A DNA stretch of 64,000 nt from Phycisphaeraceae bacterium D3-23 (GCA_039555135.1 CP114179.1:3348001-3412000); one strand, 5' to 3'; shown: positions 25,176-33,558, counted from the first letter of the stretch. Numbers and translations are program-made. Notes: a model not told the origin generated them from the sequence alone.

Positions 25176-26684
25176 TTAGCCCAGGAGCCCGAGGACCGAC
25201 TGCGGCTGTGCGTTCGCGATGGAGAGCACGTTGTTGGCCGCGGCCGCGAGGACCTGCGTGCGGGTGAGCTCGGAGGTTTCCTTGGCGAAGTCGGTGTCGC
25301 GGATGGTGGACTCGGCGGCCGAGATGTTCTCGAGCGCGACGTTGAGCGAGTTGATGGTCGAGCCCACGACGTTCTTCTGGAACGCGCCCAGCCGGCCGCG
25401 CTGGACCGCGACGCCCTTGATCGCGGCGTTCACGATCTTCTGGGCGTTGGTGGAGTCGCCGTCGATGACGTTCAGCAAGCCGCCGCCGCCCAAGTCGCTG
25501 AGGTTGTACTTCGTGCCATCGATCGTCGAGGTGCCCAGTGAGCCGCTCGAGGCGTTCTGGATCCCGAGCTGGACCTGGTTGTTGAGGTTGACCTCGGCCC
25601 CGAGGTTGAACTTCGCGCCGCCGCCGGTGATGGTGACGATGGACTGGTTGCCCAGCGTCTGTGCGCCGGTGGCGTTGAGGTCGGCGTCGATCGAGAGTGT
25701 CTCGCTGTTGATCGAGAGGGAGGTGCCCTTGCCCAGGCCCTTCGTGCCGTTGATCGTGCCCGCGATGTCCTGGCCCTCGGCGCGGATGGGCGTGGCGACG
25801 GCGGAGAACGCGGTGCCCGCCGCACTGTTGAGCGCGGCCTCGTCGCCCGCCGAGGCGAGCTTGACGCCGCCGGTTTGGCCGCCGTCGTTAGTGACGTTGA
25901 GCGAGATGAACTCGTTGGAGCCGAACTCGGTGGACTTGAGCTCGATGTAGTTGCCCGAGGCGACCGCGGAGACGCCGGTGACTTCGGAGAACGAGTTGAT
26001 CTGCGTGGCGATCGTGGCGAGGGTGGCGCCCGAGCCGAAGGAGAACTGCTTGGAGCCCTCGTTGCCGGCGAGCTCGAAGGAGAACGACGAGGTCGCGCTC
26101 ACGAGGTCGAGCGATGCTGCGCCGACGCTGAGGAACAGCCCGCCGTGCTGGGCCGACTGCGTGATCAGTGCGGTGACGGCGACGTCGGTGTCGCCGACCT
26201 TCGCGTTGTTGATGGTGAGGTCGTTGACATTCGCGCCTTGGCCGGTGACCTGGAAGTCGAAGCTGCCGTTGAGCAGCTTGCTGCCCTGGAAGCTCGTGGT
26301 CGAGGCGATGCGGTCGATCGTCTGGAGGATGTTGTCGATCTGGAGCTGGTTGGCTTCCTTTTCTTCCTGCGAGAGCCCCGCGTCGTTGGCGGACTGGCCC
26401 ACGAGGGACTGGACCTCGACGAGCAGGGCGTTGATTTCGTTGAGGCCGCCCTCGGCGACGTTGACGAACTGGTCGGCGCGCTCGGCGTTGCCGATGGCGG
26501 CGCTGATGGACGCCTTCTCGCCGCGCAGGACCTCGCTGGCGATCAGCCCGGCCGGGTCGTCCGCACCGCGGTTGATGCGGTAGCCCGTCGAGAGGCGCTG
26601 CAGCGACTGCGACAGGTTCGCGTTCTGCTGGCCCACGACCCGCTGTGCGATCAGGGAGTTGATGTTGGTGTTGATCCGACTCAT
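25176..26684 (-). CDS. fliC: Flagellin (second copy)
   Basis: The ATG ending at 26684 gives 502 residues starting SRINTNINSLIAQRVVG; a longer frame upstream lacks flagellin sequence. It shares the D0/D1 ends with the gene at 23084 (GYRINRGADDPAGLIASEVL, EEKEANQLQIDNILQTIDRI, STIRDTDFAKETSE, ending VLGLLG). The variable centre differs and includes an insert (GSLGTSTIDGTKYNLSDLGG) missing from the other copy. Two tandem flagellins with separate terminators point to separate control or a mixed filament. Confidence 0.96.
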   Translation of the reverse strand: MSRINTNINSLIAQRVVGQQNANLSQSLQRLSTGYRINRGADDPAGLIASEVLRGEKASISAAIGNAERADQFVNVAEGGLNEINALLVEVQSLVGQSANDAGLSQEEKEANQLQIDNILQTIDRIASTTSFQGSKLLNGSFDFQVTGQGANVNDLTINNAKVGDTDVAVTALITQSAQHGGLFLSVGAASLDLVSATSSFSFELAGNEGSKQFSFGSGATLATIATQINSFSEVTGVSAVASGNYIELKSTEFGSNEFISLNVTNDGGQTGGVKLASAGDEAALNSAAGTAFSAVATPIRAEGQDIAGTINGTKGLGKGTSLSINSETLSIDADLNATGAQTLGNQSIVTITGGGAKFNLGAEVNLNNQVQLGIQNASSGSLGTSTIDGTKYNLSDLGGGGLLNVIDGDSTNAQKIVNAAIKGVAVQRGRLGAFQKNVVGSTINSLNVALENISAAESTIRDTDFAKETSELTRTQVLAAAANNVLSIANAQPQSVLGLLG

Positions 26685-26822
26685 GGTTTTCGCCTCTCTT
26701 TGTGCCGCCGTCCACGACGGCCGACGTTCCTGGATGCCCCTTAGGCCACACGGCCTAACGCTGGTTTGCTGCCCGGGACGCAAACGCTCGGGCACCGCAC
26801 AACGCACTGTCGTGTGGCTTTC

Positions 26823-26851
26823 ACAAGATCGGTGGACGTGTCACACGTTTT
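26823..26851 (-). promoter_or_regulatory. Candidate sigma-28-like flagellar promoter
   Basis: On the minus strand GAAA, 15 bases, then ACCGATCT resembles the TAAA-N15-GCCGATAA flagellar consensus, about 140 bases before the second flagellin. ACGTG / CACGT within the spacer makes a small palindrome. The match is partial. Confidence 0.3.
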
Positions 26852-27016
26852 CACTACACCGCGCAGAAATAGCGCCTTTGGGACGATCGCCCGCCCGCAA
26901 AACACAACCAGCCCGCCCAGCCCGCATAGGCGATACGACAACACACCGCTCGGGAGGGCGTGTCGTTTCGGGATGTGAGGCTTGTAGGGGTTAGGCGGCC
27001 GCTCGCCGCAGGCGGG

Positions 27017-27535
27017 TTAGGCCGAGCCGGGCCGCTTCGCCTGCTCCAGCATCCGCTCCAGGTCGCGGATGTACGTATCTTTGTGTTCGCCGGTCTGCCG
27101 GAGCTTGCGCCCGCGCAGTAGCGACTTTACGCGCGTCAAGAGTTCGAGCTTGTTGACGGGCTTGCTGAGAAACTCATCGGTCCCCGCCTCGACGCCGCGC
27201 TCGATGTCGCCCAGCTCGTTCAGCGCCGTCACCATCATGACCGCGATATCGCGCGTCTCGGGGTTGTCTTTCAGCTTGCGGCAGACCTCGAAGCCCGACA
27301 TCCGCGGCATCATCACATCCAGCAGCACCAGGTCCGGCATCGCGACGCCGTCGTCTTCGATCAGCGTCAAGGCCTCGGCCCCGTCGTGCGCCGTCAGCAC
27401 CTCGACGGGCATCGACTCGAGGTAGGCCTGCAGGAGCTCGACGTTCTGCTCGTTGTCGTCCACCACGAGGATCACCGACCCGGCCGGGTCAAACTCGGTG
27501 TCTTGCGGCGTGCTGGGAGTGGGGGGGGTAGACAT
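27017..27535 (-). CDS. Single-domain response regulator (CheY/REC)
   Basis: The 172-residue product has one receiver domain: acidic pair in ILVVDDNEQN, phosphoacceptor Asp in DLVLLDVMMPRMSG, Thr in MMVTALNE and Lys in FLSKPVNKLEL. A short charged tail follows (LRQTGEHKDTYIRDLERMLE), likely helical. With no output domain it should act by protein contact. It is next to flagellin genes, but the PVN/KLEL end looks like PleD-type receivers rather than CheY. The partner kinase is not in the window. Confidence 0.9.
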   Translation of the reverse strand: MSTPPTPSTPQDTEFDPAGSVILVVDDNEQNVELLQAYLESMPVEVLTAHDGAEALTLIEDDGVAMPDLVLLDVMMPRMSGFEVCRKLKDNPETRDIAVMMVTALNELGDIERGVEAGTDEFLSKPVNKLELLTRVKSLLRGRKLRQTGEHKDTYIRDLERMLEQAKRPGSA

Positions 27536-27847
27536 ACCAGTAGTTCCATCATCGAAGCCCCGCGCGGTCGGCGTGGCGGGTAGGTATCGAAAGAAGGGCG
27601 GTGCCGGATCGTCAGCCCGCAGACGCCTAGTCTAACCATTCTACGCCGGCCAAGCGGGCTGGGTCGGTCTCGTGAACCCCCGCGCAACGCCGTTAGCCGA
27701 GCAATCGCAAAGGTTTAGCGGCTGGGCCCGGTCGGTCGCGCATTGCTTTTTGGCCTTATCCACGATAGAATGCGTGGCTCGACGGATTTGGACCGCATCT
27801 CCCGGGCGATGGCCCGCGACACCCGCACGACCGCCCAGGCGCACACG

Positions 27848-28330
27848 ATGAGCAAGACGACCTACACCGCGCAGACTCACTGGCAGGACCGCTGGAACGA
27901 ACCGACGGTCGAGCAGCTGCTTGCGCCGATCAAAGAGACCCACCGCAAGGCGATCGACAGCATCATGGCCGGGATGGAGGCCTACGAAGGCGTCGATAAG
28001 CAGGTCGTCTGGTCCGGCCAGGGCTGGCAGTGGACCATCGAGTACTCGCTCGAAGGCCATCACACGTTGGGCCCCGACAGCCCGGACGCGATGGCGTACA
28101 TCATCCCCGACCCCGAGCAGCCCGTCCTCGCGATCCCACTCAAGGACGAGCAGATCGAACAGATCCCGCTCCGCCGCGTCAACCGGTTCATCCGCGACCA
28201 GCTAAGAAGCGCCAAGTGCCCGGTCGAACTCCACTGGTGCAAATGGACCCCCAGCGCCCAGACCGAAGTCGACCACATCATGGACCTCTTCAAACGCAAG
28301 TGGAAGATCATGACGGGGAAGAAGCGGTAA
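27848..28330 (+). CDS. Hypothetical protein
   Basis: The chosen ATG gives 160 residues starting SKTTYTAQTHWQDRWNEP; ATGs at 27743 and 27810 would lengthen it, and none has a clear ribosome-binding site. The sequence is soluble-looking, with a WSGQGWQWTIEYSLEG core and a basic C-terminus (LFKRKWKIMTGKKR). The pattern of Trp and short strands resembles DUF3788-like proteins, but this is a guess. A GTTTAGCCG repeat begins three bases after the stop and probably terminates it. Confidence 0.6.
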   Translation: MSKTTYTAQTHWQDRWNEPTVEQLLAPIKETHRKAIDSIMAGMEAYEGVDKQVVWSGQGWQWTIEYSLEGHHTLGPDSPDAMAYIIPDPEQPVLAIPLKDEQIEQIPLRRVNRFIRDQLRSAKCPVELHWCKWTPSAQTEVDHIMDLFKRKWKIMTGKKR

Positions 28331-28332
28331 TT

Positions 28333-28362
28333 GTTTAGCCGCCGCCCATCGGGCGGCGCGTT
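28333..28362. repeat. Single GTTTAGCCG palindrome arm
   Basis: GTTTAGCCGCCGCCCATCGG then GCGGCGCGTT: one hairpin arm of the paired element at 4080. It lies between two convergent genes, so it may work as a terminator for both. Confidence 0.65.
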
Positions 28363-28366
28363 CGCG

Positions 28367-29038
28367 TTAGATCAACTGCAGGACCGAGCGTAACGCCATG
28401 CCGACGGCGATCGTTGCGCTCGGCACCGCGATCATTAACAATAAGCAGCCCTTGCTCCCCGGCAGATCGTCGAGCTGTGACGCTTTGACCTTCCCGCCCG
28501 CATCGCGGACGCGGACCAGCACTTCTTCTTCGATTTCGGTGTAGTTGCCTTCTTCATCCATCTCAGGATCAGCGTAGTCGTAGCCGGTGAGCGCCTTGGC
28601 GACCTGGACGGGGATGTCGAAGATGTAGTCGACCTGGGGTCTTTCCGCGTCGAATTGTGCCTGCTCAGCAAACAAACCATCGCGTATCGACGCGAAGCAA
28701 TCGGGGAGGTCTCCCTCGGTTTCGAGGTGCTCGATGCCTTGCTCGGAGTCGTGCGTGATGCGCCAGGTACACTCGCCTCGGGACCATCCCGTCGCGATGC
28801 TGACCATGACGTTCTCTTCGACGGAGCACGCGACCGCTTGCTCGCCCGGCACCGTGGGTAGTTCGGTGAGATCGCCTCGGCCGGACAGCACGACGTACCA
28901 TCCGCTGGGCATCGCATAGCCGAAGTACTCGGAGTCATTTGTTTCGGCCTCGGCTGTGCTGACGGCCAGCCCGAGCAGGTCGAGGAGTTCTGCTTTCGAG
29001 CGGTCTTGAACCGCGACCCAGGAAAGCGATGCGCCCAT
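28367..29038 (-). CDS. Hypothetical protein with C-terminal membrane segment
   Basis: The 223-residue product has an acidic, soluble-looking body with Trp-rich strands (GYAMPSGWYVVLSGRGDL, RGECTWRITHDSEQGIEH). A segment at about residues 195-215 (GCLLLMIAVPSATIAVGMAL) could cross the membrane. I recognise no domain. Middle Glu-rich spacers (DEEGNYTEIEEEVLVRVRD) suggest a flexible linker. Confidence 0.5.
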   Translation of the reverse strand: MGASLSWVAVQDRSKAELLDLLGLAVSTAEAETNDSEYFGYAMPSGWYVVLSGRGDLTELPTVPGEQAVACSVEENVMVSIATGWSRGECTWRITHDSEQGIEHLETEGDLPDCFASIRDGLFAEQAQFDAERPQVDYIFDIPVQVAKALTGYDYADPEMDEEGNYTEIEEEVLVRVRDAGGKVKASQLDDLPGSKGCLLLMIAVPSATIAVGMALRSVLQLI

Positions 29039-29215
29039 GTGTGGTGCCCTTGATCATTGCTCGTACTTACGAAGTGCTTTGCATCCCGTTTGTTTGCGGT
29101 CGAGCGGTGGGTGGATCATCGTCAAGCGTTGTTACGGCGCTACAATTACATGGCCAGTCGGGTTGGGGCTGGTCGCTTCGTCTACCACACACGGTGGCAC
29201 GTCATACCAAGGGTC

Positions 29216-29632
29216 TCAGCCGTACGAAGTCTCGAGATCATGCCAACGTCCACGGTTCGCCATGCGATCGATTTGGTGTGCCGGGGCAAACACGACACGC
29301 AACGAGAAACCAGCCGCTGAGGTGCGCTCCATCCCTGCATACACCGGGACACATGTAGCGACGGCCACAGGCGCATGAGGAAAGCCAAGAGGCTGGGGTA
29401 CATGATTGACTTTGTAGCCCGTATCCACCGTTTTGCTGTAGGCGAGCCCGTAGACCGTCGCGATCGCCAGGCACCAGATGAAACGATGCGCGAGCCAGGC
29501 CGCGCGTCTTCGATACGGGTGCGGTTCGCTCCGAAAACTCTTCGTGTCGCCGGGGTCAAACGCGCGGCCGCACTCCGGGCAGCTGCTGCTTTCCAGCTGC
29601 GCCAGCGGGTAGGTGCACTGTCTGCAATACAT
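29216..29632 (-). CDS. Small zinc-ribbon membrane protein
   Basis: The 138-residue product has an N-terminal zinc ribbon with four Cys: YCRQC and SCPECGRAFDPGD. One membrane segment near residues 48-66 (AHRFIWCLAIATVYGLAYSK) follows. GAGG lies just before the ATG. The layout (CxxC...CPECG then helix) matches other zinc-ribbon membrane proteins in this window at 48434, 50646 and 61304. Function unknown; the ribbon suggests a protein or nucleic acid contact on the cytoplasmic side. Confidence 0.6.
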   Translation of the reverse strand: MYCRQCTYPLAQLESSSCPECGRAFDPGDTKSFRSEPHPYRRRAAWLAHRFIWCLAIATVYGLAYSKTVDTGYKVNHVPQPLGFPHAPVAVATCVPVYAGMERTSAAGFSLRVVFAPAHQIDRMANRGRWHDLETSYG

Positions 29633-29729
29633 GCGATTCCCTCGCCGGCTGCGGGAGCCCTGCGCCGCAGCCGGGTTCCATCGTAGGGGATCGTGGGGTT
29701 GAAATCTACAATGAATGACGGGTTGGCTC

Positions 29730-29757
29730 TTGACCTATGCCGTGATACGCCGATAAT
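29730..29757 (+). promoter_or_regulatory. Near-consensus sigma-70 promoter
   Basis: TTGACC at 29730-29735, a 16-base spacer, then GATAAT at 29752-29757. Each box matches five of six consensus bases. Start expected near 29764. No open frame of quality follows; a structured region and a terminator do. Confidence 0.6.
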
Positions 29758-29763
29758 CCAAGT

Positions 29764-30094
29764 GTCGAGCGCGACGCGGCTGAGCCCAGGCGGGAGAACC
29801 CCGAACCAGTCGGCCTCCGGAACCTCGACCGACCGTTGGCCAAACTGTTTGGCATGGCGGGCGTTGTGGCCGACGGAGACGTCGTCGGCCTTCAATCCTC
29901 CGGCGCCCCGTTGTATGCGGGGGACGGCTGGTCAAGCCCCTTCCCGAAAGCGAGGTGATCCAGTGTCTGACTGTTATCCGTGTAGGAACGGGGTGCGTTA
30001 GCTCCACTCGACGGAGCGGACGCTAAGTCCGCGCCCCGGAACACGAGACCCTACGGCTCCTGCCCCCCAACCGGGGGTGGGAGTCTTTTCTTTT
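29764..30094 (+). ncRNA. Putative structured non-coding RNA of about 330 nt
   Basis: The unit lies between the promoter at 29730 and the terminator at 30057, with no supported gene on either strand. Local helices are visible: GCCAAAC / GTTTGGC (29839-29853), GGCCGACG / CGTCGGCC (29868-29890) and a long-range GGGGTGCG / CGCGCCCC (29990-30037). The last encloses small hairpins (GCTCC/GGAGC, GCGGAC/GTCCGC). The size is close to tmRNA or RNase P RNA, but I could not find their conserved cores, nor an SRP core. Open frames here lack recognisable domains. The family is not identified. Confidence 0.45.
30057..30094 (+). terminator. Rho-independent terminator after the putative RNA
   Basis: CTCCTGCCCCC / GGGGGTGGGAG pairs over 11 positions, two of them G-T wobbles, with loop CAACC. 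TCTTTTCTTTT follows. There is no upstream plus-strand protein gene, which supports a non-coding unit. Confidence 0.75.
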
Positions 30095-30144
30095 GCAAGG
30101 GCGGGAGTCGGTGCGGGTGTAAACTGGTTCTTATCACAGGACCC

Positions 30145-30240
30145 GTGGGGCAGACATTCCTGTCTGCCATCCGGCGCAGCCGGAACATCCCCCAACCGAT
30201 TCGGCCTTCGGCCGATGGCAGACAGGAATGTCTGCCCCAC
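30145..30240. repeat. GGCAGACATTCC element (intergenic)
   Basis: GGGGCAGACATTCCTGTCTG at the left and GGCAGACAGGAATGTCTGCC at the right frame 96 bp with a GC-rich centre. Ends match 20563-20663 closely. Confidence 0.75.
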
Positions 30241-30264
30241 GTTTCTACGAAAGGAAGCCCCGCC

Positions 30265-30648
30265 ATGCAGTGCCCGAAATGTAGCGCCGAAATGAAGACG
30301 CAGGCCGTCGATGGGATCGAGGTCGATCAGTGCACCGGCTGCGGGGGGATGTGGTTCGACCTGCGCGAGCACGACCGCCTGCGGGAGAAGGGCGGCAAGG
30401 CGGTCGCATCGCTCGACTCGGGCGACCGCGCCAAAGGCGCGGCGAACAACGAAGAGCGCGACATCGACTGCCCGCGCTGCGGCGTGCAGATGGTTAAGCT
30501 CGCCCACCACGAGCAGACGCACATCCACTACGAGCAGTGCGCGACGTGTGGCGGGGCGTACTTCGATGCCGGGGAGTTCGATGACCTGCGCGAGCTGACG
30601 CTGGGCGAGCGTGTGAAACGCCTGCTGCCGGGGCTGCGTCGCGGGTAG
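30265..30648 (+). CDS. Double zinc-ribbon protein (TFIIB-type zf)
   Basis: The ATG follows AAGGAAG and gives 127 residues; an upstream GTG extension would translate the repeat. Two similar zinc ribbons: residues 1-40 (QCPKCSAEMKTQ, CTGCGGMWFD) and about 72-108 (DCPRCGVQMVKL, CATCGGAYFDAGEF). Each has CxxC...CxxC, typical of zf-TFIIB single- or double-domain bacterial proteins. The C-terminus is basic. Function unknown. Confidence 0.8.
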   Translation: MQCPKCSAEMKTQAVDGIEVDQCTGCGGMWFDLREHDRLREKGGKAVASLDSGDRAKGAANNEERDIDCPRCGVQMVKLAHHEQTHIHYEQCATCGGAYFDAGEFDDLRELTLGERVKRLLPGLRRG

Positions 30649-30765
30649 ATCGGCTTTGGCCCGTGTGGTGCCCGGGGTGGAGCGCCGCGAACCCCCGGAA
30701 CGATTCTGTGTGCGGGGTGACAGGGTCTGACACCGGCGAGGCGCGGCGTGTGCTAGATTGCCCGC

Positions 30766-31995
30766 ATGCCCGAATCGACACAGGCCACCAGCGAAATCGC
30801 CGATGCCGCGACGCGCGCGATGCTCGCGCTGGTGTTGACGCACGGGCTGGGGCCGCGCCTGATCGCAAGGGCGGTCGACAAGTGCGGCTCCGCGATGGGC
30901 GTGCTGGGTGCGACGGCGGCGACACTTGGCGAAGTCGAGGGCATCTCGAAAAAGAACGCGGGCAAGCTCAAACGCGCGATCGACGACGCCGCGGCTCCGG
31001 GCGGCGCGGCCGAGCGCGAGCTGGCGCTGGCGGCGAAGCACAACGCGGCGGTGGTGGCGATCGATGGGCCGGGCTACCCCGCGCTCCTGAAGGTGATCCC
31101 CGACGCGCCGCCGGTGCTGTGGGTGAAGGGTCGGTTGTCGGCGGACGATGCGCTGTCGCTGGCGATCGTCGGGTCGCGCAAGTGCTCGCACTACGGCCGG
31201 GAGCAGGCGGACCTGATCGCCAACGGGCTCGCGCATGCCGGGGTCACGGTCGTGTCGGGCGGGGCGTACGGCATCGACATCGCGGCGCACGAGGGCGCGC
31301 TCCGCGCGGCCAAGGGCGGCGCGGCCGCGTCGGGTGGGCGGACGGTTGCGGTGCTCGGTTCGGGATTAGCGAAGCCATATCCATCCGAACATGTTGGTCT
31401 ACTGCGTGCGATCGTTGAAGAGGGCGGTGCATGCGGCGCCGTAGTGAGCGAGTTCCCGATGCTGACCGAGCCGAGGCCCGAGAATTTTCTGCGCCGAAAC
31501 CGCATCATCTCCGGGCTGTCGCTGGGCGTGCTCGTTGTTGAGGCGGGCAAGCGCAGCGGCGCGTTGAGCACGGCCAGGCGCTGCGTCGACGAGCACGGGC
31601 GCGAGCTGATGGCGCTGCCCGGCCGGGTCGACTCGGCGTATGCGTTCGGCTGCCACCAGATCATCCGCGAGGGCTGGGGCCAGCTCGTGACGGGGGTGTC
31701 AGACATCCTCGACGTAATCGGCGGTGAGGCGCCGATGCTGGATGCGGCGCGTGAGCTGTGCGCGACGCCTGATTCTGATGCGGCGGCGCTGTCCTCGAAG
31801 CGGGCGACGGCGTCGCCGATGCAGGCGAGCCCCGAGTCGCAGAAGATTTTAGAGACGCTCGATGAGCCGAGGTCGCTCGATGAGATCGCCGCATGGACGG
31901 GGCTCGCCGCCGGGCAGGTTCAGGGCGAGCTGACGATGCTCGAAATCCGCGGCGCGGTGAAACGGCAGGGCGGACTGTTCGTGCGTCGGCGGTAG
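30766..31995 (+). CDS. dprA: DprA, DNA-processing protein A
   Basis: DprA binds incoming single-stranded DNA in transformation and loads RecA. The 409-residue product has an N-terminal HhH/SAM-like region, a Rossmann core with ALSLAIVGSRKCSHYG, VVSGGAYGIDIAAHEGAL, VLGSGLAKPYP and ENFLRRNRIISGLSLGVLVV, and a C-terminal winged helix (LDEIAAWTGLAAGQVQGELT). Its presence is common and does not prove competence. It stands alone, followed by a paired repeat. Confidence 0.95.
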   Translation: MPESTQATSEIADAATRAMLALVLTHGLGPRLIARAVDKCGSAMGVLGATAATLGEVEGISKKNAGKLKRAIDDAAAPGGAAERELALAAKHNAAVVAIDGPGYPALLKVIPDAPPVLWVKGRLSADDALSLAIVGSRKCSHYGREQADLIANGLAHAGVTVVSGGAYGIDIAAHEGALRAAKGGAAASGGRTVAVLGSGLAKPYPSEHVGLLRAIVEEGGACGAVVSEFPMLTEPRPENFLRRNRIISGLSLGVLVVEAGKRSGALSTARRCVDEHGRELMALPGRVDSAYAFGCHQIIREGWGQLVTGVSDILDVIGGEAPMLDAARELCATPDSDAAALSSKRATASPMQASPESQKILETLDEPRSLDEIAAWTGLAAGQVQGELTMLEIRGAVKRQGGLFVRRR

Positions 31996-32028
31996 GGGAA
32001 AATGCCGGAAATGTGGCGCATCTGTTTT

Positions 32029-32103
32029 GTTTAGCCGTCGCCCAACGGGCGGCGCGCGGGTACAGGTGGCCGTAACGCGCCGCCCGTTGGGCGACGGCTA
32101 AAC
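32029..32103. repeat. Paired GTTTAGCCG element (copy 3)
   Basis: GTTTAGCCGTCGCCCAACGG then GCGGCGCG at the left, CGCGCCGCCCGTTGGGCGAC then GGCTAAAC at the right; 75 bp. Same design as 4080-4157 and 16951-17026. It lies between dprA and hisD. Confidence 0.75.
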
Positions 32104-32189
32104 GACGATTCACGCATGCCTCAACACCGGTGTCGTGTACCGCCTTACACTACGCCGTTCTTCAAGGATTCCCCCGGAACGACGACGCG

Positions 32190-33527
32190 ATGCTGCCGAT
32201 CTACGACCTGACGACTGATGATGTCCCCGCCGGGCTGCTCACGCGGCTTACGGCCTTGCGCAACGCCGCCGATAGCGAAGGCAAGTGGTCGCCCATCGCG
32301 GCCGAGCTGATCGGGGACGTGCGCCGGCGTGGGGATGCGGCGGTCGTCGAGCACATGCAGCAGTTCGCGGGCCCGGCGTTTAGCGTCGAGCGCATGCGCG
32401 TCTCGGCGGATGAGCTCGCGGCGACGGGTGCGGCGCTGTCGGGCGACCTGCGCAGCGCGATCGAACGCGCGATCGAAAACGTTCGTGCGTATCAGCAGCA
32501 CATCAAGCCGGCGGACGCCGAGCCCGTGACGATCGCGGGGGCGGAGCTTGGGCTGCGCTGGACGCCGATCACGCCGGTGGGTCTGCTCGTGCCGGGCGGG
32601 TCGGCGGTGTTGTTTTCGTCGCTCATCATGCTCGCGGTCCCGGCCATCGTCGCGGGGGTGGACCCCAAAGACATCACGGTCGTCAGCCCGCCGCCGTACC
32701 GCAAGGATGTCGGGCCGGATGCCGACGACGGTAGGGCGGGGGACATCTCGCCGATCACGCTGGCCGTCGCGCACATGCTCGGCATCGACAAGGTCTACCG
32801 CATCGGCGGCCCCGTCGCCGTCGCGGCGCTGGCGTACGGGACCGACACGATTGCGCCGGTCAACTTCATCGCGGGCCCGGGCCACCCGGTCGTGCAGGCG
32901 GCGAAGCTGCGTGTCAACGGCGCGGTCGGGATCGACGCGTTTTATGGCGCGAGCGAGATCGTCACGGTCGCGGATTCATCGTGCAATGTCCCCGGAGTTG
33001 CGGCGGATTTGATCGCACAGGCCGAGCACGACCCGGGCAAGTGTTTCCTGATCGCGTGGGAGCGCGAGGTCCTCGACACGATCCTTGGGGAGATCGCACG
33101 GCAGCTTCCCGAGCGCCAGCGGCGCGACGCGATCGAGGCATCGTTTCGGGAGGCGTCGTGCGCGTTACTTGTGAAGGATGCGGCGGACGCGGCGCGCTGG
33201 TCCGACCGCTTCGCGGCCGAGCACGTGAACCTCGCCGTCACCGACCCCCGGGAGTTTCTCTCGCGTGTTCAACATGGCGGCGAGTTCTTCCTGGGCGATA
33301 CGCCAGTTGCTGCGGGCGACTATTACGCCGGCCCGAGCCACACTTTGCCGACGGACACGACCGGCCGATTCACCAGCGGCGTGAGCTGCATCACGTTCAT
33401 GAAACGCAGCGGCACCGTCGCGTACCCGGTTGGTTTGCCTGCACAGGCGATCGCCGACATCGCCGCGATGGCCGAGGCGGAGGGGCTCGACGGTCATGCG
33501 GCGAGTGTGCGCAAGCGCGCGCGGTAG
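32190..33527 (+). CDS. hisD: Histidinol dehydrogenase
   Basis: HisD oxidises L-histidinol to histidine in the last steps of the pathway using NAD+ and zinc. The ATG at 32190 (LPIYDLTTDD) gives 445 residues, normal for the family; a 20-residue upstream extension has no support. Key residues are present: zinc-binding Gln and His in LIAQAEHDP, catalytic Glu-His in FAAEHVNLAV, the substrate loop YYAGPSHTLPT, and the C-terminal His in EGLDGHAASVRKRAR. The usual GPGN and AGPSE signatures read GPGHP and YGASE, so this is a divergent member. No other his gene is nearby. Confidence 0.9.
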   Translation: MLPIYDLTTDDVPAGLLTRLTALRNAADSEGKWSPIAAELIGDVRRRGDAAVVEHMQQFAGPAFSVERMRVSADELAATGAALSGDLRSAIERAIENVRAYQQHIKPADAEPVTIAGAELGLRWTPITPVGLLVPGGSAVLFSSLIMLAVPAIVAGVDPKDITVVSPPPYRKDVGPDADDGRAGDISPITLAVAHMLGIDKVYRIGGPVAVAALAYGTDTIAPVNFIAGPGHPVVQAAKLRVNGAVGIDAFYGASEIVTVADSSCNVPGVAADLIAQAEHDPGKCFLIAWEREVLDTILGEIARQLPERQRRDAIEASFREASCALLVKDAADAARWSDRFAAEHVNLAVTDPREFLSRVQHGGEFFLGDTPVAAGDYYAGPSHTLPTDTTGRFTSGVSCITFMKRSGTVAYPVGLPAQAIADIAAMAEAEGLDGHAASVRKRAR

Positions 33528-33558
33528 CCGCAAGCGGCTGGAGTCCGCATGCGGCTTT

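Noticed and set aside
29182-29895. 237-residue minus-strand frame over the putative RNA
   Set aside because: It starts at TTG, its second half overlaps the zinc-ribbon gene in another frame, and the first 70 residues match no family. A decayed gene cannot be fully excluded.
29693-30001. 102-residue plus-strand frame within the putative RNA
   Set aside because: It begins upstream of the likely promoter, has no domain, and composition looks random. A short coding RNA is possible but unsupported.
30145-30264. N-terminal extension of the zinc-ribbon protein from a GTG
   Set aside because: It only translates the palindromic repeat; AAGGAAG before the ATG at 30265 decides the start.
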